NCBI GenBank assembly: GCA_041940425.1 | Contig: JBGTSF010000018.1 | Span: 1-64,000 of the forward strand | Direction: 5' to 3' | From: DATHTS01 sp041940425 | Lineage (GTDB): Bacteria > Acidobacteriota > Blastocatellia > Pyrinomonadales > Pyrinomonadaceae | DNA length: 64,000 bases | Part shown: positions 7,955 through 16,320 of the stretch, piece by piece | Layout: each line of letters starts with the position of its first letter | Position numbering within the stretch: position 1 is the first letter of the stretch | Position numbers and translations under genes: made by a program | Notes under the pieces: model-generated | What the model was told of the DNA's origin: nothing | Seen by the model: only the letters and a program-made list of their open reading frames with translations | The model's database searches: none

Positions 7955-9031
7955 TTATGAATCTCCGGGCAACTCGATGGTAAAAGTCGTTCCCGTTCCG
8001 AGCGTCGAGGCGACCGTTACTTCGCCGCCGTGAAGCCGCGCCAGATGTTTGACGATTGCCAAGCCTAAGCCCGTTCCGCCGATCTCGCGCGAACGGGCGC
8101 GGTCGGTGCGGTAAAAACGCTCGAAAATCCTCTGCAGATGGTCGCTCAAAATTCCCTCTCCCGCATCAGCGACGGAAATTAAATCTTTGCCGTCTTTTTG
8201 CGTGTGAGAAACGGTAACGCTCCCGCCTTCGCGGTTAAATTTGATGGCGTTGTCAATCAGATTGGTGAGCATCTGTTCGAGCCGCACGGCATCGGCGTAA
8301 ACGGTTATGTCGTCGGCGATTTCATTTATCAGTTCGATGTTTCGCTCGTTCGCTTTAGCGGAAAGATTCATAAAAATTTCTTCGACAAGCGGCGACGGGT
8401 GTTTCGATTTGACCTCGACGCGGACTCTGCCCGATTCGATCAATGAGAGTTCGGAAATATCGTCAATCAGGCGGTGCATGCGTTCGGCGTTTTTGCGGAT
8501 TACGCTCAGAAAACGCAGATTGTTGCGGCTGTCCTCGATCGCGCCGTCTTCGAGCGTTTCGACAAACGCGATGATCGAGGTCAGCGGCGTGCGAAGTTCG
8601 TGCGAGATGTTTGAAAGAAATTCCTGCCGGACGTTTTCGAGATGCTCGACCTTTGTGATGTCGTAAAAAAATCCGATCGCGCCTTTTGACGTATCGAGCG
8701 CGATGGGCGCGATTTGGACGTTGTATTTCCGGCGTTCAGTGGCGAGAATTTCGAGTTTTACGTTTGAAGGAACGCCCGTTTCCAGAGTGTTCAAAAAAGC
8801 CTTATGCAGATCGAGATCGCGGATGATTTCGGTCAAACGGCGGTTTTCGAGTTCGCCGCCCGCCCGCGTAAAAGCGTTCCGCGCCGCCGAATTGGAAGCG
8901 ACGATGCGCAGATCGGCGTTGACGATCAGAACGCTTTCACGCATCGCTTCCAGAATTTCCAGACTTAGATTATTTTGCGGAGCTTCCGTTTGAGTTGATT
9001 TGTTTTTGCTCCGGTATAAAAAACTCATCAT
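7955..9031 (-). CDS. phoR: PhoR-like sensor histidine kinase
   Basis: 358 residues from the ATG at 9031, which overlaps the stop of the upstream regulator gene (ATGATGA), arguing for translational coupling and against the longer frame starting at 9088. Domains: PAS sensor (about 25-125, ESVLIVNADLRIVASNSAA), HisKA with the phosphorylated His in SNISHELRTPLTS (about 140), and HATPase with NLIDNAIKFN, DAGEGI and GGTGLGLAIVKHL. There is no transmembrane segment, so it is a soluble sensor, unlike classical PhoR. It would phosphorylate the PhoB-like partner. Confidence 0.88.
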   Translation of the reverse strand: MMSFLYRSKNKSTQTEAPQNNLSLEILEAMRESVLIVNADLRIVASNSAARNAFTRAGGELENRRLTEIIRDLDLHKAFLNTLETGVPSNVKLEILATERRKYNVQIAPIALDTSKGAIGFFYDITKVEHLENVRQEFLSNISHELRTPLTSIIAFVETLEDGAIEDSRNNLRFLSVIRKNAERMHRLIDDISELSLIESGRVRVEVKSKHPSPLVEEIFMNLSAKANERNIELINEIADDITVYADAVRLEQMLTNLIDNAIKFNREGGSVTVSHTQKDGKDLISVADAGEGILSDHLQRIFERFYRTDRARSREIGGTGLGLAIVKHLARLHGGEVTVASTLGTGTTFTIELPGDS

Positions 9032-9714
9032 CGCGGTTTGGTAAAACGATAGCCGATGCCGACGACCGTTTCGATACAGCCGCCGCACTCGCCGAGTTTC
9101 TGCCGCAGGCGGCGGATATGAACGTCCAGAGTGCGCGTGTCGCCGAAATAACTGTAGCCCCAGACGTTATCGAGAAGCTGCTGGCGCGTGGCGACGCGAC
9201 CGGAATTTTTCACGAGATGTTCGAGCAGAGAAAATTCCTTGCGCGTCAGTTTCACATCTTCGTCGTTGCAGGCGACGCGCATATCGGCAAAATCTATCGC
9301 CAGACATTCATCTTCGTATTGCTCGACCGTATCTTTGTCCACGCGGCGCAGAACGGCACGCACTCTGGCGACGACTTCCTTAACGGAAAACGGTTTCGTG
9401 ATGTAATCGTCCGCGCCCGTATCGAGACCGGAAATCCTGTCGGTTTCGGCGGTTTTCGCCGTTACCATGATGATCGGCGTTTTTTCGGTCAGAGGCTCGC
9501 GCCGGAGTCTCCGGCACAGCTCCATTCCGCTCATTCCGGGCAGCATCAAATCCAATAAAATAAGATCGGGCGGATACTTTTCGTCCAGCGCGTAGCGCAG
9601 TCCTTTCTCGCCCGATTCGGCGATCACGGGACGAAACCCCTCGCGCTCGAAATTGTAGCGCAAACTCTCGGCAATATCGGCATCGTCTTCGACGATCAAA
9701 ATTTGTTGCAGCAT
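9028..9714 (-). CDS. phoB: PhoB/OmpR-family response regulator
   Basis: 228 residues. Receiver domain (1-120) with acidic pocket VEDDAD, phospho-acceptor Asp in LILLDLMLPG and conserved MVTAKTAE and TKPFSVKE; then a winged-helix OmpR DNA-binding domain (about 130-226) with LTRKEFSLLEHLVKNSGRV and HIRRLRQKLGE. It is the first gene of the pair with the kinase. Phosphate control is the usual role of this family, but no pst or pho genes are nearby to confirm it. A 21-bp repeat array covers the region just upstream. Confidence 0.9.
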   Translation of the reverse strand: MLQQILIVEDDADIAESLRYNFEREGFRPVIAESGEKGLRYALDEKYPPDLILLDLMLPGMSGMELCRRLRREPLTEKTPIIMVTAKTAETDRISGLDTGADDYITKPFSVKEVVARVRAVLRRVDKDTVEQYEDECLAIDFADMRVACNDEDVKLTRKEFSLLEHLVKNSGRVATRQQLLDNVWGYSYFGDTRTLDVHIRRLRQKLGECGGCIETVVGIGYRFTKPR

Positions 9715-9878
9715 AAATAGCCTGTTTTTTATTTGTTGATTATATCAAGTTTATTGAAAAAAATTTGCAAGTATAAATAAAAACAGTAGCCGACGCTTTT
9801 TAATGCGGTGTTACAGAAATGTTAAAAAGATGTTAAATGTAAGGCGAAGGAAAGATTCTTGTTAAACCCAATTTGCGA

Positions 9879-10076
9879 ATCAGCCATCGCTGAATGACGT
9901 TTAGTTCGTGCTGAAAAGTATTCAGTTATCGCTGAATGAATTTTAGCTTTTGCTGAATGGTTTTCAGCTTTCGCTAACTGAATTTTAGCTGTTGCAGAAT
10001 GCTGTTTAGCTGTCGCTAAATGACGTTCAGTTCGTGCTGAAAATCGTTCAGCTATCGCTGAATGAGATTCAGCACC
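9879..10076. repeat. Array 1: 21-bp-period repeat (nine units)
   Basis: Nine units follow each other at exactly 21 bases from 9879 to 10067, then a partial unit to 10076. Typical unit: TTCAGCTATCGCTGAATGA plus two variable bases; each contains the dyad TTCAGC-n4-GCTGAA or a decayed form (TTTAGC, GCTAAA). Units differ from one another at several positions but never in length. It lies between the 3' end of sixA and the 5' end of phoB and accounts for about half of this 406-base gene-free stretch; the remainder (9715-9878) shows nothing I can name. Confidence 0.85.
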
Positions 10077-10120
10077 TTATTTTATCGAGGTTTAGTAAAA
10101 AACAGGCAGAAACGCGACTG

Positions 10121-10627
10121 TTAACCTGCACCGGTTGATCTTTGTTCGTCTTTCGGACGGATGAATTTTCTCAAATCTCCAGTTTCGGCATTTGTTTCCT
10201 TCCACGAATCTATCTCCAGCTCAACGACCGCCAGAGCCGCCGTCGGCATCGGTTCTAATTTTCCGGTCAAAACGCGGACGATATTTTCAAATCCCGGATT
10301 ATGACCGACGATCATCGCCGAAGCGTATTCATCTTCGATTTCCGAAACGACTTCCAAAAGCCGCATCGGACTCGCCTCATAGATTCTTTCGTCAAACTGT
10401 ATCCCGGCTTCAAATGCGGCGGAATTTTTTACGAGTTCGGCGGTCTGTCTGGCTCTCATCGCGGGCGAGCTGACGATTATTTCCGGCGTAAAACCGTTTT
10501 TCGCCATCACTTCGCCCATAAACGGCGCGGTTTTCAAACCGCGATCGTTGAGCGGTCGTTCAAAATCCGAAAGATTCGCATCGTCCCAGCTCGATTTGGC
10601 GTGACGCATTATAAAAAGTGTCTTCAT
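10121..10627 (-). CDS. sixA: SixA-type phosphohistidine phosphatase
   Basis: 168 residues of the histidine-phosphatase superfamily. The catalytic RHG-like motif appears as FIMRHAKSSW at the N-terminus, with ERPLNDRGLKTAPFMG, SSPAMRARQTAE and the second catalytic His in MIVGHNPGFE, the order typical of SixA. SixA removes phosphate from His-containing phosphotransfer domains or the PTS-Ntr protein. The sequence just before its ATG is the CACAGATGAACACAG inverted repeat, with no clear ribosome site, so its leader is repeat-derived. Confidence 0.88.
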   Translation of the reverse strand: MKTLFIMRHAKSSWDDANLSDFERPLNDRGLKTAPFMGEVMAKNGFTPEIIVSSPAMRARQTAELVKNSAAFEAGIQFDERIYEASPMRLLEVVSEIEDEYASAMIVGHNPGFENIVRVLTGKLEPMPTAALAVVELEIDSWKETNAETGDLRKFIRPKDEQRSTGAG

Positions 10628-10628
10628 A

Positions 10629-10715
10629 TATTTTTTTGTCCACAGATGAACACAGATTTTTGTTTAATAATACCTTGAAATTTATCTGTGTTCATCCGTG
10701 TTCATCTGTGGATAA
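10629..10715. repeat. Inverted repeat, CACAGATGAACACAG family
   Basis: TTTGTCCACAGATGAACACAG and its complement (CTGTGTTCATC..TTCATCTGTGGATAA) flank a short AT-rich loop. The element fills the whole junction between the CBS-protein gene and sixA, and its right arm encodes the last residues (LSTDEHG and stop) of the CBS protein. Confidence 0.75.
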
Positions 10716-11171
10716 TTCTTTTTCCGCAACTTCCTTCAAAATAATCGCATGCGGTTTGCCGATTGCTTTGAGCGTCGAAAAAACTTTCTTTTTCAGTTTC
10801 GGAGCTTTCAACACAAAATCCGTGATCGAAATGATACCTGCAAGTTCGCCGTTTTCGCCGACGACGGGCAGGCGTTTGATCTTCGCGCGGCGCATTTTTC
10901 GCAAAGCCTCTTCCGCGTCGTCCAACTCCTTGCAGAAAAAAACTCTATTGCTCATTACTTCGCCGATCTTTATCTGCGACGGTTTCTGATTGCGCGAAGC
11001 GGCGGCGACGGCAATGTCGCGGTCGGTGATCATTCCCGTAATTTTCATTTCGCCGTCAACGACCGGCACGGCTCCGCAATCTCTCTGCCACATAATTTCG
11101 ACCGCCTTTGTCAGATTATCTTCCGCCGAACAGTAAGCAATGTCAGCCGTCATCAATTTTTTCACTTTCAT
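10692..11171 (-). CDS. Tandem CBS-domain protein
   Basis: 159 residues made of two CBS motifs: TADIAYCSAEDNLTKAVEIMWQRDCGAVPVVD..GMITDRDIAVA and a second copy with EALRKMRRAKIKRLPVVG..AGIISITDFV. Paired CBS domains bind adenine nucleotides and act as energy sensors or regulators. No catalytic partner is attached. The conserved fold ends near residue 135; the final LSTDEHG is encoded by an inverted repeat and is not expected in homologues. Followed on the same strand by sixA, and divergent from the Ppx gene. Confidence 0.88.
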   Translation of the reverse strand: MKVKKLMTADIAYCSAEDNLTKAVEIMWQRDCGAVPVVDGEMKITGMITDRDIAVAAASRNQKPSQIKIGEVMSNRVFFCKELDDAEEALRKMRRAKIKRLPVVGENGELAGIISITDFVLKAPKLKKKVFSTLKAIGKPHAIILKEVAEKELSTDEHG

Positions 11172-11211
11172 AATTCGATCTATCCGATTTACAATCTAAT
11201 ATAACAAAAAG

Positions 11212-12780
11212 ATGAAAACGCAAACCATCGCCGCCATAGACATCGGCTCGAATTCTCTGAAACTCGTCATCGTCGAAGCCGCCGCCAGCGATTCCTTTAC
11301 GGTCGTCGCGCAGGAACGCGAGCGCGTCCGGCTCGGACATAACACTCTGAAAACTCACCATTTATCCCGCGAAGCGATTGGGCTTTCGGCGGACGCGCTG
11401 AACAAATTCCGCTCGATTGCCGAAAACCGCGAAGCCGATACGATTCTCGCCGTCGCTACGGCTTCCGTCCGTGAAGCCGAAAACGCGCAGGAATTTGTCA
11501 GCGAGATGAAGCGGCGGGCGGGCGTTCACGTCGAGGTTCTCTCGTCGCTCGAAGAAGCGCGTTTGATCGGCATCGCGGTTGCTCAATTTTTCGGCGCGGA
11601 CGATTCGACGCTTTTAAATATAGACATCGGCGGCGGCTCGACCGAACTTTCGCTGATGAAAAGCGGCTCGCCCGAAAAACTTTTTTCGATGAAACTCGGC
11701 GCGGTCGGTCTGACGGAAAAATATATCTTTAATGATCCGCCAAAATCGAAAGAGATAAAAAATCTTCGCGCCGAAATCGCGCTCGCGCTGGAACAGCCGA
11801 AACGAAAAATAAAAAACGATTCGTGGTCTCTTTCGACCGGAACGTCCGGTACGATCAATACGCTCGGTTTTTTGCTCGGTTACGAAAACGCGAACGGTTC
11901 CGAATTTAAACCGCAGGTGCAGTTAAAAAAGCTGAGTTTGCTTAATAAGAAACTCGTGGAAATGACAGTCGAACAGCGCACGCAACTTCCGAACATCAGC
12001 CCGCAGCGCGCCGAAGTCATCGTGGCGGGCGGTCAGATTCTCGAAGGCGTGATGCGGGCTTTGGAAATCGAAACTCTCCAGCCGTGCGGCTATGCCCTGC
12101 GCGAAGGCGTTATTATTGACTATATGCGCGAAATCGAAGCCGAATCTCTGCCGCCCGTGCCGGACGTTGAAGACATCCGCCTGCGCGACGTTTTCGCCAT
12201 CGGCAGACGCTACGGTTACGAAGAAAATCACGCGCTCCAGGTCGCCGCGCTCGCCGAAAAAATATTTGACCAGCTCGCGCCGGTTTATAACTTGAAAAGA
12301 CACTGGCGGACGCTTCTTTCCGCCGCCGCGCTCCTGCACGATGTCGGCTATCACATCTCGCATGAAGCGCATCACAAGCATTCGCTTTATCTGATAAAAC
12401 ATTCGGAAATGACCGGATTTTCCGAATCCGAAAAACTGATGATCGCCAATATCGCCCGCTATCACCGCAAGGCTCTGCCGAAGGAAAAACACACGGACTA
12501 CACAAATCTCGACGAGAAAAACCGCAAGATCGTCGCGCGCCTCGGTGCTATCTTGCGCTTGGCGGACGCGCTCGACCGCGGTTATGAAAACAACATCGAA
12601 AATCTGAAAATAAGGCGCGGCAAACACAAAACGGTTCTGCTCGAACTCACCGGCGACAAAAATTCTCAAGCCGAGATGCTCGCCGTCGAAGAGAAAAAGG
12701 ATTTATTCGAAAACGCTTTTGAATGCAAATTGAAAGTGATTCTAAATACGAAACCGACGGCGAAAGCAATCGGCAAGTGA
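11212..12780 (+). CDS. ppx: Ppx/GppA-family exopolyphosphatase
   Basis: 522 residues. N-terminal actin-like fold: AAIDIGSNSLKLVIVE (phosphate-1 loop), LLNIDIGGGSTELSL (phosphate-2) and STGTSGTINTLGF. The C-terminal part is an HD-like helical domain with LLSAAALLHDVGYHISHEAHHKHS, the HD metal ligands of the longer exopolyphosphatase form. It would degrade polyphosphate or hydrolyse pppGpp. It is divergent from the CBS gene and followed 75 bases later by mscL, with which it may be co-transcribed. Confidence 0.9.
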   Translation: MKTQTIAAIDIGSNSLKLVIVEAAASDSFTVVAQERERVRLGHNTLKTHHLSREAIGLSADALNKFRSIAENREADTILAVATASVREAENAQEFVSEMKRRAGVHVEVLSSLEEARLIGIAVAQFFGADDSTLLNIDIGGGSTELSLMKSGSPEKLFSMKLGAVGLTEKYIFNDPPKSKEIKNLRAEIALALEQPKRKIKNDSWSLSTGTSGTINTLGFLLGYENANGSEFKPQVQLKKLSLLNKKLVEMTVEQRTQLPNISPQRAEVIVAGGQILEGVMRALEIETLQPCGYALREGVIIDYMREIEAESLPPVPDVEDIRLRDVFAIGRRYGYEENHALQVAALAEKIFDQLAPVYNLKRHWRTLLSAAALLHDVGYHISHEAHHKHSLYLIKHSEMTGFSESEKLMIANIARYHRKALPKEKHTDYTNLDEKNRKIVARLGAILRLADALDRGYENNIENLKIRRGKHKTVLLELTGDKNSQAEMLAVEEKKDLFENAFECKLKVILNTKPTAKAIGK

Positions 12781-12855
12781 TTGTTGACCGGAAACGGAAA
12801 TCGGATTAAATTCTTTCCAACCCTGAATCAAAAAAATAATCTGGAGGAAAATTTT

Positions 12856-13290
12856 ATGTTGAAAGACTTCAAAGCGTTCATTTCGCGCGGAAATATGCTC
12901 GATCTGGCAATCGGCGTGATTATCGGCGCGGCGTTCGGCAAGATCGTAACGACGCTCGTCGAAGGCATTATTATGCCGCCGATCGGTTATATTACGAGCG
13001 GACTGGATTTCAGCAAATTGTATTACGACCTGAGCGGCAGATTTAACGATCTGCAGGACCCGAAAGCGATTGACGAAGCGATCAAAAGCGGCGCGCCGCT
13101 CATCAAATACGGGCAGTTTATCACCGACGTAATTCAGTTTCTGATCGTCGCCGTCGTCGTTTTCCTGCTCGCGCGCTGGGCATTAAAGGTTTTCAGCACG
13201 CTCGAACCGCCGCCGTCGCCGCCGACCGGCGAAGAAGTTCTTTTGACGGAAATCCGCGATATTTTGAAAGATAAACCGAACGCGGCGTAA
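12856..13290 (+). CDS. mscL: Large-conductance mechanosensitive channel
   Basis: 144 residues from the ATG at 12856, which has GGAGGA eight bases upstream; the longer in-frame start at 12781 is unlikely. MscL pentamers open under membrane tension to relieve hypo-osmotic stress. The N-terminal helix MLKDFKAFISRGN and TM1 with LAIGVIIGAAFGKIVTTLV are canonical, TM2 is FLIVAVVVFLLARWAL, and the C-terminal bundle helix EEVLLTEIRDILK is present. The periplasmic loop is about 60 residues. The gene runs directly into 21-bp array 2. Confidence 0.95.
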   Translation: MLKDFKAFISRGNMLDLAIGVIIGAAFGKIVTTLVEGIIMPPIGYITSGLDFSKLYYDLSGRFNDLQDPKAIDEAIKSGAPLIKYGQFITDVIQFLIVAVVVFLLARWALKVFSTLEPPPSPPTGEEVLLTEIRDILKDKPNAA

Positions 13291-13478
13291 AAACTTCGAC
13301 GGAAAATCATTTCCTTTCGATGGAAAATCATTTCAGACCGACGGAAAATCATTTCCTTTCGATGGAAAATCGTTTCCGATGGATGGAAAATGAAAAAAGA
13401 TGGAAAGGAAATCATTTTCTTTCGATGGAAAATGATTTCCTTTGACGGAAAATCGTTTTCCGTTGACCAAAAACCGGA
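13291..13478. repeat. Array 2: 21-bp-period repeat (about nine units)
   Basis: Seven successive 21-base units start at 13291, with one later unit one base shorter. Typical unit TCCTTTCGATGGAAAATCATT; the ATTTCC..GGAAAT dyad recurs once per unit. It starts immediately after the mscL stop and ends before a strong terminator, between convergent genes. The core GATGG..AAAATCATT resembles arrays 1 and 3. Confidence 0.85.
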
Positions 13479-13489
13479 ATTTGCCGACA

Positions 13490-13543
13490 AAAAGAGCAGT
13501 CCGCCAAAGAAAAATGCTGTTTTGGCGGACTGCTCTTTTTTTG
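13490..13543. terminator. Bidirectional rho-independent terminator
   Basis: AAAGAGCAGTCCGCCAAA pairs perfectly (18 bp) with TTTGGCGGACTGCTCTTT over a 12-base loop, with T-rich ends on both sides. It separates mscL from the convergent small gene at 13555. Confidence 0.9.
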
Positions 13544-13554
13544 AGTTTCAAACC

Positions 13555-13782
13555 TTACGCGGCGGTTTCAAAAAGCGCGAGTATCTGTTTGCCTTCCTGC
13601 GAACGCGGGTTGATCGTGCGGAGATGTTTCTGTCCCTGCATTTCCCAGATCGCCGTTACCGAGCCGTCTTTTTCGACCGCGTGATACGAGATGTCTTCGG
13701 GGTTTGATGTTTGTGTTTCGGTCGCGGCATCGGTCGTTTCAACCGTTTCCTCAGCCGCCGCCGTTGCTTCATTTTCAGCCAT
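13555..13782 (-). CDS. Small acidic protein of unknown function
   Basis: 75 residues. The first 30 are a Glu/Thr/Ala-rich, probably disordered leader (ATAAAEETVETTDAATET); the rest, ISYHAVEKDGSVTAIWEMQGQKHLRTINPRSQEGKQILALFE, looks like a compact alpha-beta domain. The ribosome site TTTAGGAGAATTT before ATG supports expression, and the gene ends at a strong terminator. I recognise no family. Confidence 0.65.
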   Translation of the reverse strand: MAENEATAAAEETVETTDAATETQTSNPEDISYHAVEKDGSVTAIWEMQGQKHLRTINPRSQEGKQILALFETAA

Positions 13783-13914
13783 TATAATTAAATTCTCCTA
13801 AATTCTATTTTTATAAATTATTTTTTATAACAAAAGATTTTGACACAACGGGTAAAGTTTTGTCGAGTTTCGCGCGAAAATTAAAGCAATTTTCAGATGG
13901 AAGTTGTACGAATT

Positions 13915-13984
13915 CGGAATAAGTGAGAAGTAATATGTGAAAGGTTAGCTCTTACTTTTCACATATCACTTCTCACTTATTCCG
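13915..13984. repeat. Long hairpin, AGTGAGAAGT words
   Basis: GGAATAAGTGAGAAGTAATA continues to TGTGAAA and pairs with TTTCACATATCACTTCTCACT..TTCC with a single mismatch over 27 bases. It lies between the sigma-54 activator's 3' end and the small acidic gene's 5' end. Confidence 0.75.
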
Positions 13985-14010
13985 GTATTATAATCCTTTT
14001 AAGCCTTGCT

Positions 14011-16131
14011 CTATTTATCGCTTGAATCGTATTGCTCCAATTTTCTGTAAAGCGTTTTTCTGCCGATATTCAAAAGCCGCGAGGCGCGGGATTTGTCGCC
14101 GTCGGTGTAATCGAGCGTCGCTTCGATGACCTGTTTTTCAATTTCGTCCATCGCCGAAGGAAGCTCGATCTCCAAGCCGACCGAACGACCTTCGCTCGCC
14201 GCGCGAAGCCGTTCCTGTTTCGCCTGCGCTTGAAATTCAAACGCTTTTCGACTAATCGCTTCGGGCAGATCGTCGAGTTCGATCTGCCGACCGGAAGCGA
14301 TAATGACGGCGCGTTCGATGGCGTTTTCGAGTTCGCGGACATTTCCCATCCAATCGTAATTGACCAGCGCGCGCAGAGCTTCTTTGGAAATGCCTGAAAC
14401 AAAGCGTCCGGTCTTTTCCTTGTAAAGTTCGAGAAAATGAAAAACGAGCAGGTGTATGTCTTCGGCGCGATCACGAAGCGGCGGCAGGTGAATCGGAAAA
14501 ACCGACAGCCGATAAAAAAGATCGCGGCGGAATCTTCCTTCTTCGACCGCTTTTTCGAGATCAACATTCGACGCGGCGATGACGCGGACATCGGTTTTGA
14601 CGACTTCTTTTCCGCCGATGCGCGTAAATTCGCCATCCTGCAAAACACGCAAAAGTTTGACCTGCGCTGACAAAGGCATCTCACCGATCTCGTCTAAAAA
14701 AAGCGTTCCGCCATGAGCTTCCTCGAAGCGTCCCTGACGGCGCGAATGCGCGTCGGTAAACGCGCCTTTTTCGTGTCCGAACAGTTCCGATTCGAGCAAA
14801 GTTTCGGGAATCGCGCCGCAGTTTATTTTGATATAGGCTTGATTTTCGCGCCCCGAATTGTAATGGATCAGATCCGCGAGAAGTTCTTTGCCCGTTCCGG
14901 ATTCGCCGGAAATCAGGACGGTCGTGTTCGTATCGGCGACGTTCAGAGCTAATTCTATTGACCGTCTTAAATTCGGTGCCTGCCCGATGATTTGACTTTG
15001 ATTTTTTTCTAAAAGCTGGGTTTTCAGGCGCATCACTTCCGCGCTCAATTGATCGCGTTCCAACGCCGTTCCGATCTGGTCGGCGATACCTTCGGCAAGC
15101 GCGACTTCGTGATCGTCGAAAAGATTTTCGCTTTCCTTTCCCCAGACAAAACCCAAAAGTCCGAACGCCTGACCGCCGACTCTGACGGGCGCGACCAGTG
15201 CGGCTTTTCCGCCGAGTTTGCGGTTGAATATCTGGCGGAAAAGAAACGGCAGTTGTTTATCGAAAAGCCGCATCGTTTTACCTTCTTTCAAAAGATCGCC
15301 GATTGCCGGAAACGGCGCGATGTCGAGCGATTTGCCATAGCTGTCAATCCATTTGAGAAGCGTGTGCGGCTTTCCATTTTTAGCGATCTTGAGCGAAGCT
15401 AGCGAGATTTTTTTTCCGCTCTCATCTATCACGCCGAGCGCACCGTAATCCGCGCCGACCAGATCAATCGCGCGTTCCAACACGCGTGACGAAACTTCCT
15501 GAAAATCCGAATGCGAATTTAAAGTATTGGCAATTTCCAGAAGCGCGTTCGTCCGCCGCGTTTCTTCTTCCTGCGCGACGTAGAGCCGCGTGTATTGATA
15601 GCCGATAGCGAGCTGGCGGGCGATGGATTCGAGAAACGAAACCTCTTCGTCGTGCCATTCGCGCGGCTCGGTCGTGTCATGCAATCCCAAAAGTCCGAGA
15701 ACTTTCCCGTTGAGCATGATCGGCACGACGAGCAGCGAGCGCGTTTCCAAAACTTTCGCCAGAAACTTAACGTTCTTATCTTTTACTTTCGAAGTGTCGT
15801 TGACGCGGATCGGTTTGGTCAGGTCAATTTTCTCGGAAAGCTTTTTCGCATCAATCGGAATCGCCGTGCCGACGCTCGACGGAACTTTTTCGTTTTTCCG
15901 CCATTCGTGGCTGATGCGGAGTTCGTTCGAGTCGGATAATTGAAGAAGATCACAGCGGTCGGCGTGCATCATCCGACCGATCTCGGAAACGACGACGCGC
16001 AGAAATTTTTCGAGTTCGATGCTTGCCGGGAGATCGCGGGCGAGGCGTTCGATGATCGCTTCGCGCGCTTCGTGCATTTTTATCTTGCGTTCGAGCGAAA
16101 AGGCGGGCGCACTGTCGAGTTCGATCTTCAT
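14011..16131 (-). CDS. Sigma-54-dependent activator with two GAF sensor domains
   Basis: 706 residues. GAF 1 (about 35-185, RDLPASIELEKFLRVVVSEIGRMM) and GAF 2 (about 200-370) precede an AAA+ domain with Walker A GESGTGKE, Walker B TLFLDEIGE and arginine finger region, and a Fis-type HTH at the C-terminus (SRASRLLNIGRKTLYRKLEQY). It would bind upstream of sigma-54 promoters and respond to a small ligand. The GAFTGA loop that contacts sigma-54 reads GAFTDA, a substitution at the fifth residue. No receiver domain, so not phosphorylation-controlled. Monocistronic, flanked by inverted repeats. Confidence 0.9.
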   Translation of the reverse strand: MKIELDSAPAFSLERKIKMHEAREAIIERLARDLPASIELEKFLRVVVSEIGRMMHADRCDLLQLSDSNELRISHEWRKNEKVPSSVGTAIPIDAKKLSEKIDLTKPIRVNDTSKVKDKNVKFLAKVLETRSLLVVPIMLNGKVLGLLGLHDTTEPREWHDEEVSFLESIARQLAIGYQYTRLYVAQEEETRRTNALLEIANTLNSHSDFQEVSSRVLERAIDLVGADYGALGVIDESGKKISLASLKIAKNGKPHTLLKWIDSYGKSLDIAPFPAIGDLLKEGKTMRLFDKQLPFLFRQIFNRKLGGKAALVAPVRVGGQAFGLLGFVWGKESENLFDDHEVALAEGIADQIGTALERDQLSAEVMRLKTQLLEKNQSQIIGQAPNLRRSIELALNVADTNTTVLISGESGTGKELLADLIHYNSGRENQAYIKINCGAIPETLLESELFGHEKGAFTDAHSRRQGRFEEAHGGTLFLDEIGEMPLSAQVKLLRVLQDGEFTRIGGKEVVKTDVRVIAASNVDLEKAVEEGRFRRDLFYRLSVFPIHLPPLRDRAEDIHLLVFHFLELYKEKTGRFVSGISKEALRALVNYDWMGNVRELENAIERAVIIASGRQIELDDLPEAISRKAFEFQAQAKQERLRAASEGRSVGLEIELPSAMDEIEKQVIEATLDYTDGDKSRASRLLNIGRKTLYRKLEQYDSSDK

Positions 16132-16136
16132 AACTG

Positions 16137-16245
16137 TTAGTCCTTTGTCATTAGTCCTTTGTCCTTAGTTGGTTAAGTGAAAATCTGCAACTCAAATTAA
16201 ACTCAATCGGCAAAGGACAAAGGACAAAGGACTAATGACAAATTA
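16137..16245. repeat. Inverted repeat, GGACAAAGGACAAAG words
   Basis: TAGTCCTTTGTCATTAGTCC and its complement (GGACAAAGGACTAATGACAAA) lie on either side of a 40-base loop. It starts 6 bases upstream of the sigma-54 activator's start codon, so that gene's leader is repeat-derived. Confidence 0.7.
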
Positions 16246-16268
16246 CATTTTCGCTCTGTGAAAATTAA

Positions 16269-16281
16269 TGTCAAGTTGACA
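16269..16281. promoter_or_regulatory. Perfect dyad TGTCAAGTTGACA
   Basis: A 13-base perfect palindrome in the gap upstream of the GAF-sigma-54 activator. The shape suits a dimeric regulator's operator, but no regulator is identifiable and it may be chance. Confidence 0.25.
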
Positions 16282-16293
16282 CAGACAAAAATT

Positions 16294-16320
16294 TAGGTGT
16301 GTTTTTTGGAAACACACCTA
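16294..16320 (-). terminator. Terminator overlapping the TPR lipoprotein stop codon
   Basis: TAGGTGTGTTT pairs with AAACACACCTA over a 5-base loop; on the minus strand the hairpin begins with the TAG stop of the TPR gene itself and is followed by AAATTTTTG. Confidence 0.7.

Noticed and set aside
7704..7983. Small open frames in the carD-phoR gap
   Set aside because: No ribosome sites, unusual composition, and they overlap the likely carD promoter.
9879..10076. 21-bp arrays as CRISPR
   Set aside because: No constant repeat alternating with unique spacers; every unit is a variant of the same 21 bases and there are no cas genes.
13134..13490. Minus-strand open frame across mscL end and array 2
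   Set aside because: It overlaps the mscL coding end and its heptads come from the 21-base units; no start signal.
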